Shown here: positions 1-12,236 of the stretch, piece after piece
Layout: the number at the start of each line of letters is the position of its first letter
How positions within the stretch are numbered: position 1 is the first letter of the stretch
NCBI GenBank assembly: GCA_944474755.1
Contig: OX104120.1
Coordinates: forward strand, 19,269,992 to 19,333,991
Length of the DNA: 64,000 nt
Source: Limnoperna fortunei
Taxonomy: Eukaryota > Mollusca > Bivalvia > Mytilida > Modiolidae
Reading direction: 5' to 3'
Program-made: the position numbers and the translations under genes
The notes under the pieces: generated by a model
Database searches by the model: none
Seen by the model: only the letters and a program-made list of their open reading frames with translations
Told to the model about the DNA's origin: nothing

Positions 1-552
1 AGAAAATCATTCTGGAGACATAAGAGATGCAATTAAAATCCATATTTAACATATAAAACCAATCTCGAGACTTTAGCAGTGCAACTAGAAACCATATTTC
101 ACATATAAAATCATTCCTGTAGCCTTGGTTATGCCATCAAAAACAATATCTCACATATAAAATCACTCTGGAGACCTAAGTGATACAATTAAAATCCATA
201 TTTAACATATAAAATCAATTTATGACTTTAGCAATGCAACTAGAAACCATATTTCATATATAAAATCATTCCTGAAGCCTTGGTAATCCCTTAAAAACAA
301 TATCTCACATATAAAATCACTCTGGAGACTTAAGCGATGCAAATAAAAACCATATTTCACATATAAAATCATTCCTGCGACCATAGTGATGGGAAAAAAA
401 CTATATTTTACAAATAATATCAATCCTGAGACCTGAGCTATAAAAGTAAAAACCTTACTTTTATGTATAAAATCACTCTGGGAATATTAGTGATGGAATT
501 AAAATCATATTTTACATATAAAATTATTCCTGATACCCAAAAGATGCAACCA
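1..552. repeat. 52-bp satellite array, left segment
   Basis: About ten imperfect units of roughly 52 bp, each built on a core resembling catataaaatcactctgga followed by a variable stretch and gatgcaattaaaa. Small frames on either strand here are satellite artefacts, not genes. The array probably continues to the left of the window. Confidence 0.88.
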
Positions 553-1093
553 AAAGCTCATGAATGTGGGTTTAACCATTGTAAATATATGATATTTTAC
601 ATTATTGTTTAATTGTTGTGTACTTTAATCAGATTTAGTTGTTAAAATACAGAACTCTCATAGATTTTTAACCTTTTTTTATTATTATCACACATTTTGG
701 ATATTGCAATGTACTTTCAATTGGATACATGTAGACTTAATTTATTTTTTTGAATGATTGCTTAGTTCAAGAGTTGTAATTTATATTATGATATCGAAGA
801 ATTGCTTGAATGATAGATATTTATATAACAAAGATATGTCTCACTTTATTGGACCATACATTAATGTTTAATTAAAGGAAACAACGGCGCAATAAGCAAT
901 AATATGTTTCCGAGCCGTAAGATTTAAAACATTTGATATCCTCCAGAAACACGTAATTAGCAAACAAATCTTCAATTCTTTCATTAACTAATTTTGTATT
1001 TTATCGATTGTTTTTTTTTGTAGTACGTTTTTAATAAACGACAAACATGACAAAGGATTTGATTTTCATCTTTCGTATACTTTTCATTCCGAC
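553..1093. other. Anonymous AT-rich sequence between satellite and transposon
   Basis: No open frame, RNA gene or clear repeat is visible. It is repeated exactly at 8910-9450 as part of the 6-kb duplication. Confidence 0.6.
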
Positions 1094-1102
1094 AACCATG
1101 AC

Positions 1103-1706
1103 GGGTTGGTCTAAAAGCAGGACGGAGAAAAACAGGACGGGAAATTTTCTATATATAAATGGTCATAACTTTTGAAGTAATAAAGATATTAACAAACTTA
1201 AAACTGATTATTAAAGAAGAAATAATAAGCATTAAATTGAGATATAGTTTTTAAAAAAATAATGAGTTTAAAGGCAAAACTTCCTGACAGGACGGGATTT
1301 GGTGACATGAAAAATCGACCGAAAATTCATAGGGTAACCATCTTTGACGATAAATAATTTACATAAAAACTATTGTCTGTCATGAAATGTTTATATATTA
1401 TTCAAGCTTAGAGCATACAGATTCTAAAAATATAAAGCTTTATGCATTTTGATAAAGGTAAAGTAGAAAAATCTTGACAGGACGGGATTTCGTTCTGATT
1501 GACATACTGACATTTTTTCTAGATTTCAAAGTTTGAGGCCTTGTATCTTTTAAAAAATACATGTCTGTCAAAAATTTTTTTGTTTCTGCTAAAGCTGAGA
1601 TCATGTAGTTTACAAAAACATAAAGTTTGAATAAATCAAGTTTCCGTAAAGTGAAAAAATCTTGACAGGACGGGATTTCATTATGGATGGAAGACGCCAT
1701 TTTTGA
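1103..1706 (+). repeat. Left terminal inverted repeat of MULE, with ~190-bp subrepeats
   Basis: Pairs in reverse complement with about 3098-3701, with scattered mismatches and a weakening match near 1690-1706. The motif ttgacaggacggg or a close variant recurs near 1281, 1473 and 1662, so the arm is itself built of diverged units of about 190 bp. Repeated subterminal motifs of this kind are typical transposase-binding sites; binding is inferred. Confidence 0.85.
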
Positions 1707-1985
1707 CAAGGTTATTTAATAATATAACAAGAATCAACAACTCAACAAGCACAGTTAATTAGTTATAAGAACTAATTACAATGTTTATATAATATTTAAC
1801 AATTTTGTAAAGACATGAAAAGTAATTACACTGATTATATAATATATAACAATTTTTGTAAAGACATTTTAAGTAAAATTGATGAATGTTAATTAATTAC
1901 GTTTTGAGCAGAACCAATTTAAGTTATTGATGACACCAGCACAAGATTTATGTTTCCAAACATTACAAGATTTTATTCCCTTTTT

Positions 1986-2596
1986 CTAATCACAACCCAC
2001 CATATCTTCAACTGCATCAGCCAAACCACATTCACAATTCTTTGATTTCACTCGACCCTTTTTGTCACAAACTGATTTCGGAAACAACCTGAATTCGCTC
2101 TTCTCTAAACAAGATATTAAATGTTCCCTCAAGTATTTTTCTTCAAATGTAATATGTAAACCACCCACAAAACCTGTAAGACAAAACACAACAGCATTTG
2201 CAATAGCATATAAACCACAATCAAACGAATTGGTCTGTTTTTGAACCTGGGGAAGTTTAATAAGGAGACGTTTTTTACCATGTGCATACATTTGTGATAA
2301 TTGTATTTCTAATGAAGTTGTCAGTTTTTCAAACATGCTGTCCAACACATATACCTCATTTGTTTGTGTTTGTAATGTTACCCAGTGATCATGACCAGTG
2401 TGGTGGATTTGTACTGATGGACCAAATATATCAGCAAAAATGTTTTATTAGAAGTCCACTTACGTTCATTCGTGTTATAAACAGGTGCATAGCATGTATT
2501 TTGGAAACCAGATATAGCTGGAAACTGTTTAGATAAAATTGAATGAACACAACCCATGATATCTGAAGAAAGCCATTGATTATTTAAGATTAGCAT
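1986..2596 (-). pseudogene. Ulp1/SENP-like (peptidase C48) cysteine protease relic inside MULE
   Basis: Minus-strand protease domain in two overlapping frames. The upstream frame (2596 down to about 2445) has the N-terminal half, with a WLSSDIM segment and QFPAISGFQNT, like the substrate-groove region of transposon-borne C48 domains. The downstream frame, read from about 2440 down to the stop at 1986, has the catalytic core. The core comprises His in HDHWV (codon 2385-2387), Asp in VLDS (about 2340-2342), Gln in LPQVQ, and Cys in SFDCG (codon 2217-2219). All four active-site positions are present, but a single-base indel near 2435-2450, by an A-rich run, splits the domain. No good start or further exons are visible. 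Related proteins remove SUMO or similar modifiers in eukaryotes; a role in this element is unknown. The same lesion occurs at 10343-10953. Confidence 0.8.
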
Positions 2597-3097
2597 TTTA
2601 TCTGATTGCTTTAATGTACCAACTATGATTTTGCTATATACACAAGTTAATAACAGACAACTTTATACAACACAATAAAAAGCACAAATATTATATGAAT
2701 AGTACTAATAAAGTTTGAGATCTGAGATTGAGAGCATGATTGTATGTGACCTTTTCAACAAATTCCCCTCTTTATATGTAATGCTATGAATAATATTCAC
2801 CTTAATTGACAACTGTTCAACCTGTCATATCAGCAATAGATCAAACAGTTAATTGTAATTTGTTAAGACAACAATCGTTAACGGTACTCACCAGTAATTA
2901 GATTAATTAAATTATATTATCTTTCAAATTAGTTTTTCAAAAAATATCTATGCTTCATTTTATGAATTTATGTGATACTAGAGCATAATGTAAATTAACA
3001 GGATAAATTATTTGTTGGAATATAAATTTCTAAAAAAAGGTAAGTTTATATTTGCTAACTCTTGTGTGGATTAATGAACTTTCAAAGGGATGGCTAC

Positions 3098-3701
3098 AAA
3101 TATGGCCGTTTTCACATCGAAACGAAAACCCGTCCTGTCAAGATTTTTTCACTTTACGGAAACTTGATTTATTCAAACTTTATGTTTTTGTAAACTACAT
3201 GATCTCAGCTTTAGCAGAAACTAAAAATTTTTTGACAGACATGTATTTTTAAAAAGATACAAGGCCTCAAACTTTAAAATCTAAAAAAAAATGTCAGTAT
3301 GTCAATCAGAACGAAATCCCGTCCTGTCAAGATTTTTCTACTTAACCTTTATCAAAATGCATAAAACTTTATATTTTTAGAATCTGTATGCTCTAAGCTT
3401 AAACAATATATAAACATTTCTTGACAGACAATAGTTTTTATGTAAATTATTTATCGTCAAAGATGGTTACCCTATGAATTTTCGGGCGATTTTTCATGAC
3501 ACCAGATCCCGTCCTGTCAAGAATTTTTGCCTTTAAACTCATTATTTTTTAAAAATCTATATCTCAATTTAATGCTTATTATTTCTTCTTTAATAATCAG
3601 TTTTAAGTTTGTTAATATATTTATTACTTCAAAAGTTATGACCATTTATATATAGAAAATTTCCCGTCCTGTTTTTCTCCGTCCTGCTTTTAGACCAACC
3701 C
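3098..3701 (-). repeat. Right terminal inverted repeat of MULE
   Basis: Reverse complement of the left arm, ending in gcttttagaccaaccc and followed at once by the target duplication aaccatgac. It carries the same subterminal motif read as cccgtcctgtcaag at about 3129, 3318 and 3508. Confidence 0.85.
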
Positions 3702-3879
3702 AACCATGACAACGCGCAGATAAAATAAATGGACCTACGGTACAACCAGTCGGTCTTTCGTAAAAAAATTAATTGTCAAAAAACATTAAAAAGGTAAAAG
3801 TTAAAAGTGTTTTAAAGTGCAGTCGAAAGGTTAGCAAGTTGACAAAGTGGACATAAATTTCCAAGAAAATAACAAATGT

Positions 3880-4120
3880 ACAGTGGACAAAATTGTCACG
3901 TGATAAAATTGTCAGAACAAAAAATGTCCTGTTGACAAACTTGTCACGTGACAAAATTGTCAAGAAAAAAAAATTTTCCAGAGGACAGAAATTGTCAAAA
4001 GAAAAAAAAGTCCAGTGGACAAAAATTGTCAAAAGAACAAAAATGTCCAGTGGACTGAAATTGTCAACAAATTGTCAAATGGACAGAAATATATTGTATA
4101 AAAAAAATTGTCAAAAGAAC
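3880..4120. repeat. ~34-bp degenerate minisatellite
   Basis: About six irregular units, each with ttgtcaaaagaacaaaa followed by tgtccagtggac. Two units contain the palindrome gtcacgtgac or a near variant. It is followed by the 16-bp palindrome cccaagttaacttggg. Open frames here on both strands come from the repeat. Confidence 0.75.
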
Positions 4121-4139
4121 AGCCCAAGTTAACTTGGGT

Positions 4140-6003
4140 TGTCAAATTCTCTGCTCGAAGTTAACTTAAAGCAGTCAGAATCTCTGCTTTACAAGTTAAC
4201 TAGCATGTTATGTTAGGACTGCACCCAACTGTATATTGCATATATCAATTTTACTCAATAAAACCGACTGCGAGTCAACAACCAAAGCTTTAGTCATCAA
4301 TGCAACGTAATTTCTGTTGCTAAAACTTTTCAATTTCGACGAACTGATTTTAAGGTATATTGCATATTAATGAAAACAATGTAATGCATTAGTGACGATC
4401 TATTTAGATCCTACAGCTTAGGTAATCTGCATGACTGCAGTATAATTTGAATGCAGCTTCAATTATCTTACTTATTATATGCGACTGTGAAGCACTAACG
4501 CTGTTAAATATAATTCGTGCTAGTTTGCTTGGTATTTTATAGAATATATATAGTTATAGCCCCTTTGTCAAGTAACGACTTTTTTTCTCACCCCTTCTCA
4601 GCTAACGCTAACATTGACAATGCATACGGCCTCAAGTTGCACTAGAATGCGTGATATATCTAGTATGCACGAGGTATATACTAAGGTAAATAGAAGGATA
4701 AACTAAATAAGAGAAATAGTGGAATAAGAAAGCATCTTGAGAGTGCTACATAAACTTACTTAACAATTTTAGTACTGAAGTAAATGCATCTGTCTAGTAT
4801 TTAATGTTAACAATGCGCTAAATTAAAACTTGTATGACATACGTGCTGCAGTCTGAAGTCAACATGTAACAAGAAGAACACTAAATGATCTTTTCTTTCT
4901 TGACGTAGAAATTAAATACAATAGTTATTCCAAAGTTAAAATCTATGTTTAAAAATTTACCTTAACAAATTAGGTAATGCCCATCGCAAACTCTATAAAA
5001 GAAGTGAAATCAATTACACAGTCGACGTGGAAGCATTTCCTGCTAAGATAACAACACCTGTCGTGAATCCTGTCTAATAAAAGACTGTTTCGACCGATAG
5101 ACAAAACTAGTGATTACAGTTTCAAATGGCATAATGATTGTTCAACAGCCGTAAAATTTACACATATCCCCCAAAACTAAGATTTTTTAAAATTTAATTC
5201 CACTGTCTAAAATGTCTCTTAACTATCTTTATATATGATCTGTAGTATTGTATCAGATGGAAAACCAATACACTATAAGCCGAGGGTGCTGCTATATATC
5301 TCCTTAGCAATTCAAATATCCTAGAGGAAAATCAAAAACTTTGCCCCTTTGCCCTGGATCTTTGAGTTTTGCATATATGTGTCTAAGTTGTGATGAGACC
5401 TTATCTAAGAATGAATGTGGAATTGAAACAGTTGGTAACACTTAATTCAGCGGGTTTTAACTAAAGTCTGCTTTATAAGAAAACACTCATTTTATAAAGC
5501 GCAGATAAAGTACGTTACGAAACTAAAAGTTGAAAATTTTTAACTCTGGCAAAGTACCAAATGAATAAACTGTATGCCAAAAATTATGTCTATCATTCTT
5601 AATGAATAATTACTCAGCGTATGGCAATGTTTCACAAATTGATTTTAATTACATATAATACCTTAACATTAAAGTGAATACAAACTTGTGTGGTTTTGGA
5701 GACTTAAAATATTTAATTGTCAAATAGCTTGCGATTTGAGGAAAATAAAAGTTGTTTGGACGCATTTTACATGCCCATAGGCTTTTGTCATAAAATATGA
5801 AAAGTATAGATTAAAGAGAAATATGTAACGTTGATAATAATAATCAACAATGTATTTCGGCTTCAGATTTTTTCATTTTTGAAACAAAAACAAAACGCAC
5901 GGTTAAGTGAAGAATGTGGCTCTGTAAAAAAGACAATTCAAGCTTTATTTGGTTTCCGAAGCCATAAGGTCTGTCCTGCATAGTTACCTATTTTTTGTAC
6001 AAT
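4140..6003. other. Anonymous non-coding sequence in left duplication copy
   Basis: AT-rich sequence with no frame, RNA gene or recognised repeat that I can support. Identical to 12497-14360. Confidence 0.6.
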
Positions 6004-6039
6004 CCTAGAATATGCGTTTTAACTTCAAATCCACAATTT

Positions 6040-7583
6040 AAAACAAGTCACCCATAAAATCCCAAATTAAAACCTCTTCTTCATATCAAATCACTCCTGA
6101 GAAAATAGAAATATAAAATTACAACCATATTAAATACATTATATCACTCCAGAAACTTTTGCGATGCAATTAAAAAACTTATTTCTCATACAAAATCACT
6201 CCAAATACTTAAGCGATGCAATTGAAAACCCTATTTCACATATCAAATCAATCCTGATCCCATAGCAATGCAATTAAGAACCATATTTCACATATGAAAT
6301 TAATCCTAAGACATTTATAATGCAAATTTAAACTATATTTAACATATAAAAATCAATCAGGAGACTATAGCAATGCAATTTAAATCATATTCCACATATA
6401 AAGTTACTCTGGAGACCTTAGCCATGTGATTAAAAAGAATATTTTAGATATAAAATCACTAAAGAAACTAGAGCTATGCAATTAAAAACTATATTTCACA
6501 TATAAAGTTACTCTAAAGACCTTAGCCATGCAATTAAAAACCATACTTTGCATTATAAATTCAATCCTGAAACCTTGGCAATACCATTCAAACAAAATAT
6601 TCAACATATAAAATCTCCTGACACCATAGTGATGGAATTAAAAAACTATATTTCACATATAAAATCAATCTTGAAACTTTTAAAATACAATTAATATCTA
6701 TATTTAACATATAAAATCTCTAATGATACTGAAGCAATGCAATCAAAAACCATATTTCACATATAAAATCACTCTGGAGACCTAAGTGATGCAATTAAAA
6801 ACCATAATTAACATACAAAATCACTATTGACACTGAAGCAATGAAATTAAAAACTCTATTTCACATATAAAGTCACTCTGGAGAGCTTAGCCATGCAATT
6901 CCAAACCATATTTTACATATAAAATCAATCGTGAAACCTTGGCAATACAATTAAACAATATATTTAACAAATAAAATCACTAGAAAGACTTTAGCAATGT
7001 AATCAAAAATCATGTCACCAATAAAATCACTCTGGAGACCTAAGTGATGCAATTAAAATCCATTTTAACATATAAAATCAATCTCGAGACTTTATCAATG
7101 CAACTAGAAACCATATTTTACATATAAAATCAATCCTGAAGCCTTGGTTATGCCATAAAAAACAATATCTCACATATAGAATCACTCTGGAGACCTAAGA
7201 GATGCAATTAAAATCCATATTTAACATATAAAATCAATCTCGACACTTTAGCAATGCAACTAGAAACCATATTTCACATATAAAATCATTCCTGAAGCCT
7301 TGGAAATGCCAAAAAAACAATATGTCACATATAAAATCAATCTGGAGACATAAGAGATGCAATTAAAATCCATATTTAACATATAAAACCAATCTCGAGA
7401 CTTTAGCAGTGCAACAAGAAACCATATTTTACATATAAAATCACTCTGGAGACCTAAGAGATGCAATTAAAATCATATTTAACATATAAAATCAATCTCA
7501 ACACTTTACCAATGCAACTAGAAACCATATTTCACATACAAAATCATTCCTGAAGCCTTGGTAATGCCATAAAAAACAATATT
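6040..7583. repeat. 52-bp satellite array, central segment
   Basis: About thirty diverged units of 52-53 bp; for example, tgcaatt or tgcaaat anchors recur at 6269, 6321 and 6374. Units differ by point changes and small indels and alternate between variants, some ending actctggagacctaag and others attcctgaagccttgg. That suggests a higher-order mixture rather than a freshly homogenised array. Confidence 0.87.
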
Positions 7584-8034
7584 ACATATGGTGTGTTGTA
7601 TTAAAATTCTGATTGGCTAAGCCAATCATGTGATTTACAGAATATTCTGTGTATATATTCTATTTCTAAAGCATATTTAAGGCTTGTTACTATTTTTAAA
7701 GCATATTTTAAGGCATGTTACTATTTATAAAGCATATTTAAGGCTTGTTTCTAAAAATAGATCCGGATACGTTACTATTTATAAAGCATATTTAAGGCTT
7801 GTTTCTAAAAATAGATCCGGATATACTCTTCCGACTCATTATTCTAAATTTAAATAAATAGAGAAAAATTCATATGTAATATAACAATTAAGGACTTTTT
7901 ACTCTGTCAATACGTAGTTATATGGACCTGTAGAAAAATATTGACCTCGGACTTCGTCCTCGGTCAATATTTTTCTCCACGGTCCATATAACTATGTATT
8001 GACCTCGTAAAAAGTCCATATTTGATTAATATTT
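7584..8034. mobile_element. Insertion in the satellite, possibly a fold-back or MITE-type element
   Basis: This 450-bp stretch interrupts the 52-bp array and resembles none of its units. It starts with a perfect 17-bp palindrome near 7611, gattggctaagccaatc. It then has tandem copies (about 73 bp) of agcatatttaaggcttgttt with atagatccggata, between about 7669 and 7835, and ends in a 126-bp hairpin. The satellite resumes at about 8035. Clean terminal repeats and a target duplication are not evident, so its class is open. Confidence 0.55.
7892..8017. repeat. 126-bp near-perfect hairpin palindrome
   Basis: The left arm runs ggactttttac, then gtagttatatggacc, then gaaaaatattgacc. The right arm is the reverse complement: ggtcaatatttttc, then ggtccatataactatg, then gtaaaaagtcc. 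The loop is only about 15 bases (tcggacttcgtcctc, itself partly palindromic). No gene is present. Confidence 0.85.
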
Positions 8035-8909
8035 CACATATAAAATCACTCTGGAGACATACTAGTAAGAGATGCAATAAAAATCCATATTTAACATATA
8101 AAACCAATCTCGAGACTTGAGCAGTGCAACTAGAAACTATATTTCACATATAAAATCATTCCTGTAGCCTTGGTTATGCCATAAAAAACAATATCTCACA
8201 TATAGAATCACTCTGGAGACCTAAGAGATGCAATTAAAATCCATATTTAACATATAAAATCAATCTCGACACATTACCAATGCAACTAGAAACCATATTT
8301 CATATATAAAATCATTCCTGAAGCCTTGGTAATGCCATAAAAAACAATATGTCACATAGAAAATCATTCTGGAGACATAAGAGATGCAATTAAAATCCAT
8401 ATTTAACATATAAAACCAATCTCGAGACTTTAGCAGTGCAACTAGAAACCATATTTCACATATAAAATCATTCCTGTAGCCTTGGTTATGCCATCAAAAA
8501 CAATATCTCACATATAAAATCACTCTGGAGACCTAAGTGATACAATTAAAATCCATATTTAACATATAAAATCAATTTATGACTTTAGCAATGCAACTAG
8601 AAACCATATTTCATATATAAAATCATTCCTGAAGCCTTGGTAATCCCTTAAAAACAATATCTCACATATAAAATCACTCTGGAGACTTAAGCGATGCAAA
8701 TAAAAACCATATTTCACATATAAAATCATTCCTGCGACCATAGTGATGGGAAAAAAACTATATTTTACAAATAATATCAATCCTGAGACCTGAGCTATAA
8801 AAGTAAAAACCTTACTTTTATGTATAAAATCACTCTGGGAATATTAGTGATGGAATTAAAATCATATTTTACATATAAAATTATTCCTGATACCCAAAAG
8901 ATGCAACCA
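8035..8909. repeat. 52-bp satellite array, right segment
   Basis: About 17 units of the same 52-bp satellite. From 8358 onward it is the duplicate of 1-552. Confidence 0.87.
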
Positions 8910-9459
8910 AAAGCTCATGAATGTGGGTTTAACCATTGTAAATATATGATATTTTACATTATTGTTTAATTGTTGTGTACTTTAATCAGATTTAGTTGTT
9001 AAAATACAGAACTCTCATAGATTTTTAACCTTTTTTTATTATTATCACACATTTTGGATATTGCAATGTACTTTCAATTGGATACATGTAGACTTAATTT
9101 ATTTTTTTGAATGATTGCTTAGTTCAAGAGTTGTAATTTATATTATGATATCGAAGAATTGCTTGAATGATAGATATTTATATAACAAAGATATGTCTCA
9201 CTTTATTGGACCATACATTAATGTTTAATTAAAGGAAACAACGGCGCAATAAGCAATAATATGTTTCCGAGCCGTAAGATTTAAAACATTTGATATCCTC
9301 CAGAAACACGTAATTAGCAAACAAATCTTCAATTCTTTCATTAACTAATTTTGTATTTTATCGATTGTTTTTTTTTGTAGTACGTTTTTAATAAACGACA
9401 AACATGACAAAGGATTTGATTTTCATCTTTCGTATACTTTTCATTCCGACAACCATGAC

Positions 9460-12058
9460 GGGTTGGTCTAAAAGCAGGACGGAGAAAAACAGGACGGGAA
9501 ATTTTCTATATATAAATGGTCATAACTTTTGAAGTAATAAAGATATTAACAAACTTAAAACTGATTATTAAAGAAGAAATAATAAGCATTAAATTGAGAT
9601 ATAGTTTTTAAAAAAATAATGAGTTTAAAGGCAAAACTTCCTGACAGGACGGGATTTGGTGACATGAAAAATCGACCGAAAATTCATAGGGTAACCATCT
9701 TTGACGATAAATAATTTACATAAAAACTATTGTCTGTCATGAAATGTTTATATATTATTCAAGCTTAGAGCATACAGATTCTAAAAATATAAAGCTTTAT
9801 GCATTTTGATAAAGGTAAAGTAGAAAAATCTTGACAGGACGGGATTTCGTTCTGATTGACATACTGACATTTTTTCTAGATTTCAAAGTTTGAGGCCTTG
9901 TATCTTTTAAAAAATACATGTCTGTCAAAAATTTTTTTGTTTCTGCTAAAGCTGAGATCATGTAGTTTACAAAAACATAAAGTTTGAATAAATCAAGTTT
10001 CCGTAAAGTGAAAAAATCTTGACAGGACGGGATTTCATTATGGATGGAAGACGCCATTTTTGACAAGGTTATTTAATAATATAACAAGAATCAACAACTC
10101 AACAAGCACAGTTAATTAGTTATAAGAACTAATTACAATGTTTATATAATATTTAACAATTTTGTAAAGACATGAAAAGTAATTACACTGATTATATAAT
10201 ATATAACAATTTTTGTAAAGACATTTTAAGTAAAATTGATGAATGTTAATTAATTACGTTTTGAGCAGAACCAATTTAAGTTATTGATGACACCAGCACA
10301 AGATTTATGTTTCCAAACATTACAAGATTTTATTCCCTTTTTCTAATCACAACCCACCATATCTTCAACTGCATCAGCCAAACCACATTCACAATTCTTT
10401 GATTTCACTCGACCCTTTTTGTCACAAACTGATTTCGGAAACAACCTGAATTCGCTCTTCTCTAAACAAGATATTAAATGTTCCCTCAAGTATTTTTCTT
10501 CAAATGTAATATGTAAACCACCCACAAAACCTGTAAGACAAAACACAACAGCATTTGCAATAGCATATAAACCACAATCAAACGAATTGGTCTGTTTTTG
10601 AACCTGGGGAAGTTTAATAAGGAGACGTTTTTTACCATGTGCATACATTTGTGATAATTGTATTTCTAATGAAGTTGTCAGTTTTTCAAACATGCTGTCC
10701 AACACATATACCTCATTTGTTTGTGTTTGTAATGTTACCCAGTGATCATGACCAGTGTGGTGGATTTGTACTGATGGACCAAATATATCAGCAAAAATGT
10801 TTTATTAGAAGTCCACTTACGTTCATTCGTGTTATAAACAGGTGCATAGCATGTATTTTGGAAACCAGATATAGCTGGAAACTGTTTAGATAAAATTGAA
10901 TGAACACAACCCATGATATCTGAAGAAAGCCATTGATTATTTAAGATTAGCATTTTATCTGATTGCTTTAATGTACCAACTATGATTTTGCTATATACAC
11001 AAGTTAATAACAGACAACTTTATACAACACAATAAAAAGCACAAATATTATATGAATAGTACTAATAAAGTTTGAGATCTGAGATTGAGAGCATGATTGT
11101 ATGTGACCTTTTCAACAAATTCCCCTCTTTATATGTAATGCTATGAATAATATTCACCTTAATTGACAACTGTTCAACCTGTCATATCAGCAATAGATCA
11201 AACAGTTAATTGTAATTTGTTAAGACAACAATCGTTAACGGTACTCACCAGTAATTAGATTAATTAAATTATATTATCTTTCAAATTAGTTTTTCAAAAA
11301 ATATCTATGCTTCATTTTATGAATTTATGTGATACTAGAGCATAATGTAAATTAACAGGATAAATTATTTGTTGGAATATAAATTTCTAAAAAAAGGTAA
11401 GTTTATATTTGCTAACTCTTGTGTGGATTAATGAACTTTCAAAGGGATGGCTACAAATATGGCCGTTTTCACATCGAAACGAAAACCCGTCCTGTCAAGA
11501 TTTTTTCACTTTACGGAAACTTGATTTATTCAAACTTTATGTTTTTGTAAACTACATGATCTCAGCTTTAGCAGAAACTAAAAATTTTTTGACAGACATG
11601 TATTTTTAAAAAGATACAAGGCCTCAAACTTTAAAATCTAAAAAAAAATGTCAGTATGTCAATCAGAACGAAATCCCGTCCTGTCAAGATTTTTCTACTT
11701 AACCTTTATCAAAATGCATAAAACTTTATATTTTTAGAATCTGTATGCTCTAAGCTTAAACAATATATAAACATTTCTTGACAGACAATAGTTTTTATGT
11801 AAATTATTTATCGTCAAAGATGGTTACCCTATGAATTTTCGGGCGATTTTTCATGACACCAGATCCCGTCCTGTCAAGAATTTTTGCCTTTAAACTCATT
11901 ATTTTTTAAAAATCTATATCTCAATTTAATGCTTATTATTTCTTCTTTAATAATCAGTTTTAAGTTTGTTAATATATTTATTACTTCAAAAGTTATGACC
12001 ATTTATATATAGAAAATTTCCCGTCCTGTTTTTCTCCGTCCTGCTTTTAGACCAACCC
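9460..12058. mobile_element. Mutator-like (MULE) DNA transposon, right copy
   Basis: Exact second copy of the element at 1103-3701, including the 9-bp target duplication aaccatgac at 9451-9459 and 12059-12067. Because the flanks are duplicated too, this copy arose by the segmental duplication (or assembly duplication) and not by a second transposition. Terminal inverted repeats lie at about 9460-10063 and 11455-12058. Confidence 0.88.
10343..10953 (-). pseudogene. Ulp1/SENP-like protease relic, right copy
   Basis: Same as 1986-2596: a C48 protease domain with His, Asp, Gln and Cys active-site positions visible but split by one frameshift near 10792-10807. The lesion is identical in both copies, so it predates the duplication or is a shared assembly error. 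Confidence 0.8.
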
Positions 12059-12236
12059 AACCATGACAACGCGCAGATAAAATAAATGGACCTACGGTAC
12101 AACCAGTCGGTCTTTCGTAAAAAAATTAATTGTCAAAAAACATTAAAAAGGTAAAAGTTAAAAGTGTTTTAAAGTGCAGTCGAAAGGTTAGCAAGTTGAC
12201 AAAGTGGACATAAATTTCCAAGAAAATAACAAATGT

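Larger units (their letters stand above)
1103..3701. mobile_element. Mutator-like (MULE) DNA transposon, left copy
   Basis: A 2599-bp element with long terminal inverted repeats: the left end starts gggttggtctaaaagcagga and the right end is its reverse complement. It is flanked by a perfect 9-bp direct repeat, aaccatgac, at 1094-1102 and 3702-3710. A 9-bp target duplication together with inverted repeats of about 600 bp is characteristic of the Mutator superfamily. The interior of roughly 1.4 kb holds no transposase. It holds only a broken Ulp1-type protease frame on the minus strand, so the element is non-autonomous. Ulp1-like domains carried by Mutator-like elements are known, for example in plant KI-MULEs. 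An identical copy lies at 9460-12058. Confidence 0.88.
1..6003. repeat. Left copy of 6-kb direct duplication (offset 8357)
   Basis: This stretch reappears at 8358-14360 with a constant offset of 8357 bases. All segments I compared were identical, and every open frame in one copy has an identical partner in the other. Identity stops abruptly after 6003/14360, where both copies read tttttgtacaat and then diverge. The left limit lies outside the window, because position 1 already matches. The block contains satellite, a Mutator-like transposon, a small minisatellite and anonymous sequence. It is either a very recent tandem duplication or a false duplication in the assembly. Confidence 0.93.

Noticed and set aside
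220..423. Minus-strand frame rich in FICEI and FIYEIWF, and its relatives at 7260-7466 and 8577-8780
   Set aside because: It is the 52-bp satellite translated; the periodic residues follow the unit and not a protein.
1440..1709. 89-codon minus-strand frame inside the MULE end (and 9797-10066, 3052-3252)
   Set aside because: Lies wholly in the terminal inverted repeat and appears in both arms only because the arms are complementary.
3769..4132. Overlapping frames with repeated LSRDK and FDNF text on both strands
   Set aside because: Products of the 34-bp minisatellite.
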